A stretch of DNA of 64,000 nt from Macrophomina tecta (lineage: Eukaryota; Ascomycota; Dothideomycetes; Botryosphaeriales; Botryosphaeriaceae): contig JAKSGN010000016.1 in the NCBI GenBank assembly GCA_024180945.1, positions 310,001 through 374,000 on the forward strand, written 5' to 3'. The first letter of the stretch is position 1. Each line of letters opens with the position of its first letter. The notes beneath the pieces were generated by a model. That model saw nothing but the letters and a program-made list of their open reading frames with translations, did not search any database and was not told where the DNA came from. Positions 56,620 to 64,000 of the stretch are shown piece by piece. The position numbers and the translations under genes were made by a program.

Positions 56620-58438
56620 ATGGAGTCCATCCAAAAAGCGGTGCGCGCGGCTTTCGGCACCGGCCTTGTTCTTTCGTCGACATATGAACAAACGAATAAG
56701 TGGATCAACGATGACATCCGCCCGCTTCCACCCCACCGGCGCACGTGGCGCGCATGGACGTACATCAGTTGGTGGTCCGTCTTCATGTTCAGCATCACGA
56801 ATTGGCAAGTCGGTGCATCGTTGATTAGCCTGGGGCTTTCGGTATGGCAGTGCATGCTGCTCATTCTCGCGAGCCGTGTGCTGCATGCTTGCCTTGCCGT
56901 CGCCTGCGGAATGCCGGGAGGGCAGTGGCACATTGGCTTTCCAGTCGTCTCACGGCTGGTCTGGGGAGTCTACGGCTCGTTCGTACCCATCGTCATGCGT
57001 CTCTTCATCGCCATCTTTGCTTTCGCTTTCAACACGTGGTACGGAGGGCTCTGTACTACCGCCATGCTGCAGGCCATGTCGTCCAGCTTCAATGATTTAG
57101 CTGCCCGGTTCCCGGCATCCTCCCACATCACGATCCAGGAGCTAATCGGATGGTTGGTCTTCAACGCGCTGATGTTGCCTATCCTCGCCATAAAGCCCGA
57201 AGGTTCCCCCATTATTTTTACCGCTTTCAATGCAGTATCTGTCGCGACCCTTGTTGCCATCATGGTCTGGTCTCTTTTCGCTGCAGATGGCGCAGGACCA
57301 ATGCTGTCCAAAAGCACTGTTGCGGTAGGATCTCTAGGTTGGACGGTAGTCAAAGGACTGTCCACGTCTTTGGCTAGCATGATAGCGCCGCTGAGTCCGT
57401 CTCCATTTACTTACGGCTGTCATGGTGTATGCTGACGTATACTTCAGTGAGTCAATCTGATTTTTCCCGATTTGCACGTCGTCCAGGAGACCAGATTGTG
57501 GGGCAATTGGTCAGTTTCATTGGTCTGGGAAGCATTATGCCACTTTTTGGGTGCTTGGCTGCATCTGCCACGCAGAAGACTTGGGGTGAACCTGCCTGGA
57601 ATCCGCCGTCAATCATCACAGGGTGGTTGCGGCAGGACTACTCTCCTGGCACGCGTGCCGCTGCCTTCTTCGCAGGAGCTGGCTTGATGGTAAACCTGCT
57701 TAGCTTGAACACAGTCGAGAATGGTGAGTTTGCCGAGTGTATTGTTCGGATGCTGGCTAACTTTCGTCCAAAGGCTATGCCGTCGGCATGGACATGGCAG
57801 GGCTACTGCCACGTTACATCAACATCCGACGTGGCGCCTACATAGGGCTCATCGTATCAATGGCTCTCTGTCCATGGCAACTTCTTGCCTCAGCAACCAC
57901 CTTTACAGCCGTGCTCAATGGGTTCGCAGTGTTTTTCGCACCCATCTGCGGAATCCAGATTTGCGACTACTTCTTTATTCGCACTCGCCGCATCAAGCTG
58001 ACGGACCTCTATCATTCACAATCCTATGGCATTTACTACTTCTGGCACGGCATCAACATCCGCACGGTAGTTGCATGGCTATGTGGCTGGATCCCGCTCG
58101 TGCCAGGGCTTGCGAGGACGGCAAATCCGGTGCATGCTGCACAAGCAACCCTCGGCATTGAACACATCGACCGCCTTTATGATCTCAACGTATTTTATGC
58201 CTTTTCTGTTGGATTTGTCGTTTATTATGCTGTATGCAAGATCTGGATGCCACCGGCACTCGGCGAAACAGACGCTGAGGACGTTTTCGGGACCTTCACA
58301 CCAGCAAATATCGGCACTCTCCAAGCCACAAGCTCAGTAGATAGCACTAATGGTCATTCAGTAGCCGGCTTTCATGAGGCAGTAAGCGGAAAACGCTTGG
58401 ACAAAACTAACTCGCTCACGTTGGCACCAAATGTTTGA
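56620..58438 (+). CDS. NCS1-family permease (uracil/uridine/allantoin/thiamine type), three exons
   Basis: Exons 56620-57394, 57448-57723 and 57774-58438 give 1,716 nt and 571 residues. The second intron (50 nt, GTGAGT, GGCTAAC, AAAG) is clear. The first (53 nt) uses GTCCGT with branch GCTGAC and is less certain, but it restores the family motif before SDFSRFARRPGDQIVGQ. An acidic cytosolic N-terminus and RRTW lead into about 12 membrane segments. Family blocks are seen at GFPVVSRLVWGVYGS, PLFGCLAASATQ, GYAVGMDMAGLLPRYINIRR and ICGIQICDYFFIR. It is a proton-coupled plasma-membrane importer of nucleobases or related compounds; which one cannot be told. The first ATG in the 56479 frame is less likely, as that leader is not family-like. 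No damage seen. Confidence 0.9.
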
Positions 58439-58641
58439 TAGACTTTCCAGGCAGGATGTATGTAATACATAAGAAGCAGGAGGATGAGAAAAAAAAAATG
58501 AAGAAGTGTCAAACTATTTTGCCTTACTCCCTCAGATCAGCATCTACTCTTTGCCGCCTCCTCACTACTCCTCATCTTCACAAGCTTCGGATAGTGTTAC
58601 GACGGACCCGACCGTGTTGGGTTTCAGTCGGCGCGTAAGAC
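58439..58641. other. 3' flank of the NCS1 gene
   Basis: About 200 bases with no gene. It ends at an abrupt change to RIPed sequence. Confidence 0.5.
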
Positions 58642-59640
58642 CAGTGGTGTATTCGGTATTGAAAAACCCCTGTCAATATTCTCAATACATATTAAGAATA
58701 TTGATTTTTTCAATATTAACTCCTCAATATGCGGTCCTTCAATATTAAAGATATTGAGGATATTAAATCCAAGCACTCGCTACACAGGTTCGTAACTCAA
58801 GTAGCAATATTGCCACTCGAAGTCTTTAGAAGCAACTAGAATATAATAGAAGGTGGTAAAAGAGCTATCTAGAGATAGGTATAAAATAATAGGTTAAGTC
58901 CGTAGACAAAAGAACAAGCCTTGCCCTATATTTTAGGCACAACACTCCGGAGCCGTAGACTTTTCGTTGTTAGAGTTTTTCGCACCCTATATACTTAACT
59001 AAGGATTAATACAATCACTCCACTACCACGTCTAATATAGTAAACAGCGATACCGAAATAGATACTAATAGCCCTTTTTAATTCTTAAACCTCGATCCCT
59101 CTTAATTTGCCAAGTCGTCACGTGCCGATAGCCCTAATTTTATAGTTACTACTAAGAGTAGAGCTTCATCCGGCCGCGGGGCTAAGAAGCGTACCTAGAT
59201 CGCTATAGAGACTTAGGGTTATGCGAAGAAGCTAAAGCTAGATAAATAAGTCTAATGTAATCGCGCTAGTAATAGGATATAGGTGTATAGTAGATGCTTA
59301 TAGAAATTAGCTTCTCTAACCTCTATACGAAACTATCTTAATTAAATATATAGTATTAAGATTAAAGCGCAGCAGCCACGGGTTATAATAAAGGGATAGG
59401 CGAAACTTAAGTAGGTTCTTCGACGGTAGGGTGAGAAATAGTAAGCTTAGGCTAATAAACGCGAGTAAAAAATGCTTAGGAATACTATTAATTAAAAAGC
59501 CTTCAACGAATCTCTACTATAGCTATTGGATTTAGTGGTAATACCATTAATTAAGAATGAGTAGCATAAGGTGTAAGAGAAACGCTTAGGGGAGTCCTCT
59601 TATTAGTTCTCTTTCGTGACTAAGCTAAAGTTTATTATAT
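58642..59640 (+). mobile_element. Possible hAT-like remnant, left end and RIPed N-terminal coding region
   Basis: CAGTGGTGTATTCGG at 58642 could be a hAT terminus. It is followed by AATATTGA/TCAATATT subterminal repeats (58655-58766), as in hAT-3. Further on a plus-strand frame with many TAG/TAA reads basic, Gln-rich sequence (QKAFNESLLQLLDLVVIP near 59490-59550). No catalytic motif is visible. The Copia fragment at 59641 truncates it. Confidence 0.4.
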
Positions 59641-61644
59641 ATATACGTAATATTCCAACACACCCCCTTCGTGTGGTGGTGAAGCCAGCGCATGATAAGG
59701 TAATGGCTCTAGGTAAAAGGATAACTACGTGCATAACTAAGAATTGAACTTATAAACTCGAGGTTAAAAAGGATAGCGAGCGGGTTCTATTAGTTATAGT
59801 TAAGGTGGCTAATTGGGCCTAATAGCCTTTGGACTATTAAACTATATAGGTAGCTAGATTGCTGACTTTAATAGAATATAAAGTAATAACTAATAAGTGG
59901 ATTAATAATTTAGCCGAGCGAGTTGCTGCAGGCTATATATATCTAAATAAAAAAAATAAAAAGCGCATAACGTTAAATAAAGGAAATAGAAGAAACTCAG
60001 TTATTTTATTCGATTAGCGGCGTAAGTCCTAATTAGTTAACGAATATCTAATACTTCTACTTTAGTAGTGCCTTTATAAGTCTGTCTGCGATTATATCGG
60101 CTGTGGGCATCTATCTAAAGTAGATATTGCCTGCTAACGCTTCTTATCTAAGCTAGTAATAATAAATATTAATATGGCGTAACTTTATTATTAGTTTTCT
60201 AATGCTTTCTTCTATGAGTCGTAGAGTTATTTGGTTGTTACACTGAATCTATATAAGATAGCCTAGATTAAACTATAGTTAGTTAAAGAATCATTTCTAC
60301 TAGAAGTACTACTTAGCTATTTTAGATAAGGTAAGGAGCTCTGCTTCGGTAATTCATATAGTAATAGTCGGTTATTTAGTAGCTTTTTAATCTACTAGAC
60401 CTCTAAATAGCGTAACGAGCGAGCCTTAGTAGCTTCTATACGTTTTTTAATTGTTTACGTATGCTGCGTTACTGCTAATTGTAAAGATATTTTGTTTATC
60501 TTAATAGACGGAGCTGTTAAAGTATAAGGCGAGTTTCTTTATTTCTTCGAGGTATTTAAGGAGTCTCTACACTAGTACGAGGTAACAGTATAACAGATTA
60601 GTTAGGTAAGCTAATAGAGCTAATATAGTAAAGATAATATTCGCTCTTATACTAATTATAGCGAACTATACTAATTCTATCTTATTTTAAAAGGTGTAAA
60701 TATTTTATAGTATTGCATGTAAGTTCTTATTTAGTGTAAGAGGCTTATCTTATAGTAAAGATATTACTAGGGCGTTTACTTTCTTAATGTTGTATTTAGT
60801 AATTAGGCTGTTAATATAGGATTTCTAAGAAAGCTAGAGCAAATGCTCTTATCAGTTGCGGACTATACGTAGTATAAGAAACTACTAGATTTCGCCTATT
60901 ATACATATCTTATAGCGTTAGAATAAGTTATCTTAGAATACCTCCGCGTAGCGCTCATTATTCTTATAATAGATGACGATAACGTTATTAACAAAGAAGA
61001 AAACGAAGAGGTAACTATTCGCGTAGAGATATAGAGCGTCTAGAATTAGTTCTAAGCCGAGTTCCGTTAGTATATTATAGAAGTAACGTTACTAAAGCGC
61101 TAGTAATTCTTTAAGGCCGTATAGCGTTTTAAGTAGTTAAAGAACTTATTCGTTCTTTAATATTATTTCTTCTAGAGGCTTGTAGTACGTTGTTTGCTTA
61201 AGTGGAATATGCGGAAATATATTTACAATGTTATATTATCTTATTTTAAGGTTAAAGGCATAAATAATGGCTATAAATGCTTAAAAAATATAGAAGGCTA
61301 GGGTAGCTATAAAGGTATCTTTCTAGGTTATTTATAGATTATCTCTAACGTAAATACGTGTTTTGTATTTTAGTAGATAACCGTTTTCGTCGAATTTATA
61401 CTTAAATATCTAAGTAAGAGGTATTATCTTCTTAGTATTATCTTATACGTCTATTACTAAAATAACCTTTTATACCTTCTTATTCTAGACTTCCTATAGT
61501 TTCATTTCTATTACTTTAAGGAATTTAGCGCCTATTAGATACGTAAGAGCGTTCTTATACGTCTTAGGCTTAGATAGAAGAGTATCTTAGTATCAGCGTA
61601 TTAGCTATTTAATAGACAACGCTGTAACGAATATAGTTACCTAG
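59641..61644 (-). mobile_element. Copia fragment, 3' end (RNase H and RT), RIPed
   Basis: The end of a minus-strand LTR (TATTCCAACA, 59651-59660) and a purine tract (CACCCCCTTCGTG, 59661-59673) are followed by RNase H (about 60050-60400) and RT (about 60600-61600), colinear with Copia-2 at 39288-41650. A T-arm-like TAAGAATTGAACTTA is at about 59740-59754. It is cut at 61644 by the next Copia-2. Confidence 0.75.
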
Positions 61645-61864
61645 TATTAAAATATTTGATTTAGTAGTATTTTAGATTTAGTTATATCTTATACTCGTTA
61701 CACACCTGTCTTAGTAGGTAAGTAAGTTACATACCCGTTTTATTCTAGTAGGTAGAATAGGTATAAGGAAAGCCCGTACGGCCTTCCTCTACTAGATATA
61801 CTAAATCTATAGGAACTTATCTTTCTTAGTTAAATTAAGGCTGCCAATTAGTTATTTTCTAATA
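61645..61864 (+). repeat. Copia-2 5' LTR (220 bp)
   Basis: It starts TATTAAAATATTTGATTTAG and ends TTATTTTCTAATA. Confidence 0.9.
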
Positions 61865-61999
61865 GTTATAAGCCCGGGTACGTCTTAGGTGCCTTTCGTA
61901 ATCTAAGCTATTCTCTAAAAGTACTTCTTTATACTATATTTAAGTATTTCGTAGTATCTGGACGTCTCGCTTAGCATTCTTTTACTATATAGTTATAAG

Positions 62000-64000
62000 C
62001 AGAGCTAAGTACCTCCCTTATTCGTTATTTTTATAACGATTATCTAAACTATTACTAAGTGTTTATTTTAGCAGCCCTTTCTAGGTGTGGCGTTCCTAGT
62101 AGGTGTACTAGCTATTTAGCGAGTTTTACTACGTACTAGCACTGCCTCTAAGTTATCTACGGCTACGAGACTCGGCTCGATTATCCGATAAGTAACTACT
62201 AGCCACTACTAGTAACTATAGCCTTATTAAAGCCTATTATTGTCCTTAAGTCGTCCAATAACTAGGATAAGTAGTATTTTACTATCTAAGCCCGAGTGAA
62301 GCAGGGGAAAATCTTCGACTACATTAATCCAAACCTTATAGAGAAGCCAATTTAGCTAATTAAACCACGTAGCCCTATAGAACTAGAAAACGACTCTACA
62401 TAAGTATAGAAGCGTTATAAGCTATAACGTAAGGACTATAAATAAGAGCTTCGAGAATACGAGAAGCTAGAAAAAAAAATTAATAACCTATTAATAGTTA
62501 TTCTAGACTCTATTAGCTCCTCTCTCTAACCAATTCTTTAAAAACTAAGGGATAACCTATACCCTTATTCTTAGCTATCTGCGCTTAAAGCACAGCTTTA
62601 GCCTATATAGAAGACTTAAGAAGACCTTATAATTAATTAGCTAAAGTAGCTTAAGAAATTACCTAGTAGCTAGAATATTACTAAGTAGCTAGATTAATAG
62701 GAGGAAATGCTATTTAAAATAGAATTACTTAACCTACTTAACATTTCTAGAAACTAAGGTAAGAAGAGCTTTCTAAAAGTACTTTCGTCTTTTAATACTT
62801 AGTAGGCTACTAACTACAAGATTAGGCTTTAAAATAGTAAGCTTACTAAGCTACTAGCTAATCTTATTATTAAGTACTACAACTACCAACGTTAAAATAT
62901 AGCCGAAAATCTAAAGGTTATAAAAGCAGCCTTTACGGCTACGCTATGTAATTAAAAGTAGAAACGAGGCCCTTCTAAATATACGTATAGGAAGAATTAC
63001 TGGTATAACTAATACGTATATTATAATGTAGTAATTAGACTGACTAATTGGATGCCCAATAAGGAGCTTTAGACTAAGATTAAAAAGAGCCTAGAGGACC
63101 TCTAAACTAAGTATTAGGTAGAGCATTCGCTTAATAGTTTTAAGCATAAATAAGAAAATACCCCTTAGAAGCTATAAGAGAATCCGTAAGATTAGTAATT
63201 AATAAATAATTTAGACGATAGTAATTCTTTATTATTTCTAGCCGTAGTAGCCTTAGTTTTTAGTACATAATACGTTGCTAAACCTACTACACTTAAGCTT
63301 TTGTAGATTACTAATATGGGCTCTATGCACTACATCTACAATCGATTCATGCAGAAATGGTTTAAGAAAACCAGGGATACGAGTCTAGATAATTATATTA
63401 TAGCTAGAAATTTAATTATACTAATCGAAGCGTTTAGAGAAGTAACTATTAACGCAACTAACTAATAAGGGAACCGCGTTATTACCCTACTAAACGTAGC
63501 CTATATACTATTATTTAAGGCTAACCTCGTCTCCGTTACTAAGGCAAGGGATAAGGGTATTTAGTTAGATATAGGCCGTTTATACCTCTATAAAAAAGAT
63601 GTTATTGTGGCGAATCTAATTCTTAAGTATAACTACTTCTTTATAGAGTATAATAAGGGGTTAAATAATTTAAAGGTTAACTTAAACCTTATTATCCGAT
63701 CGTTGCTAGCTACTTAGTAGCACGATATATTTACCTATATAGGCTAAAATGCTGTTAACGCGATATCTAAGGCAGTTTAAGGAGCGGCTATTATAGATTA
63801 GAAGCTACCTAAGTACTATAATATATGCGCTCGTACGAAGGCCTATTAATAGATTTCTCGAGCTATAAAGCTAAAAGAATTATCTACGGAGGCCTTCTTT
63901 CGAATTTTATTTAATTTAATGTAAATAACACGAGCTAACAACGGCAATTAGTGGATAACGCACGTAGAATATATATCTACTAAGTTTACTATTACGGTTA
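62000..64000 (+). pseudogene. Copia-2 Gag and start of Pol, RIP-degraded, 3'-truncated by the window
   Basis: Gag covers about 62200-63300, with an RGPSKYTYRKNY-like Lys/Arg stretch near 62960. Gag-pre-integrase (about 63400-63750) shows YNYFFIEYNKG. Integrase begins at about 63890 (QITRANNGNQWI-like). TAG/TAA are frequent. Confidence 0.78.

Larger units (their letters stand above)
61645..64000 (+). mobile_element. Copia-2 second copy, 5' part (runs off the window)
   Basis: The 5' LTR is 61645-61864, the primer site GTTATAAGCCCGGG starts at 61865, and gag and pol follow. It is nearly colinear with the reverse complement of 45017 down to about 42900. Confidence 0.88.

Noticed and set aside
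1..64000. CRISPR array, rRNA or functional tRNA genes
   Set aside because: No regularly spaced repeats, rRNA motifs or closed cloverleaf were found.

Overview
The window looks like a chromosome segment of a filamentous ascomycete (Pezizomycotina). The host-type genes have 50-80 nt introns with GT/AG ends and CTAAC- or CTGAC-like branch points. Long stretches carry the signature of repeat-induced point mutation (RIP): CpA/TpG is depleted in favour of TpA, CpG is kept, and the in-frame stops of old transposon genes are almost all TAG or TAA where CAG or CAA is expected. No bacterial, rRNA or CRISPR signal was seen.

Layout. (1) 1-26351 is a deep nest of LTR retrotransposons. The outermost element is a Gypsy chromovirus whose 3' end lies at 24857-26269. 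Inside it sits a minus-strand Copia (Copia-3, ending at 24856). Copia-3 was itself hit by a plus-strand Copia (Copia-1, 1-3949), two solo LTRs, a complete minus-strand Gypsy (Gypsy-1, 8878-15741) and a miniature LTR element (TRIM, 16457-24715). The TRIM was in turn hit by a complete plus-strand Gypsy (Gypsy-2, 16669-24460). Target-site duplications (TSDs) support most steps. (2) 26352-34793 is a GC-rich, un-RIPed island holding an ent-kaurene-oxidase-type P450 (minus), a CYP65-type P450 (plus) and a small antibiotic-biosynthesis-monooxygenase-fold protein (plus). This looks like part of a secondary-metabolism cluster. A full-length hAT transposon with an open transposase gene sits between the divergent P450s. 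(3) 34798-38577 holds an LTR remnant, a mariner-type MITE, a complete 462-bp TRIM, a Tc1/mariner element with one frameshift, and a Tad1-like LINE ORF1 fragment. (4) 38578-46948 is an AT-rich RIPed block around a complete minus-strand Copia (Copia-2). (5) 46949-55534 holds two hAT transposons scrambled by an inversion between two inverted 270-bp solo LTRs, plus a MULE-like non-autonomous element. (6) 56620-58438 is an intact NCS1-type permease gene. (7) 58642-64000 is RIPed again: a hAT-like remnant, a Copia 3' fragment and the 5' part of a plus-strand Copia-2.

The live-looking host genes are therefore four: two P450s, one ABM-fold protein and one NCS1 transporter, in two GC-rich islands between RIPed blocks. 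The two P450s were originally divergent over about 0.5 kb of shared promoter before the hAT insertion. The most informative structures are the inversion at 50722-53218, which can be undone on paper and then restores two transposase frames, one split LTR and four TSDs; a second likely LTR-mediated inversion at 39288-45890; an antisense coiled-coil ORF shared by three Gypsy copies; and a TRIM whose primer site matches a half-tRNA of initiator Met. All calls were made by reading alone, without database searches.
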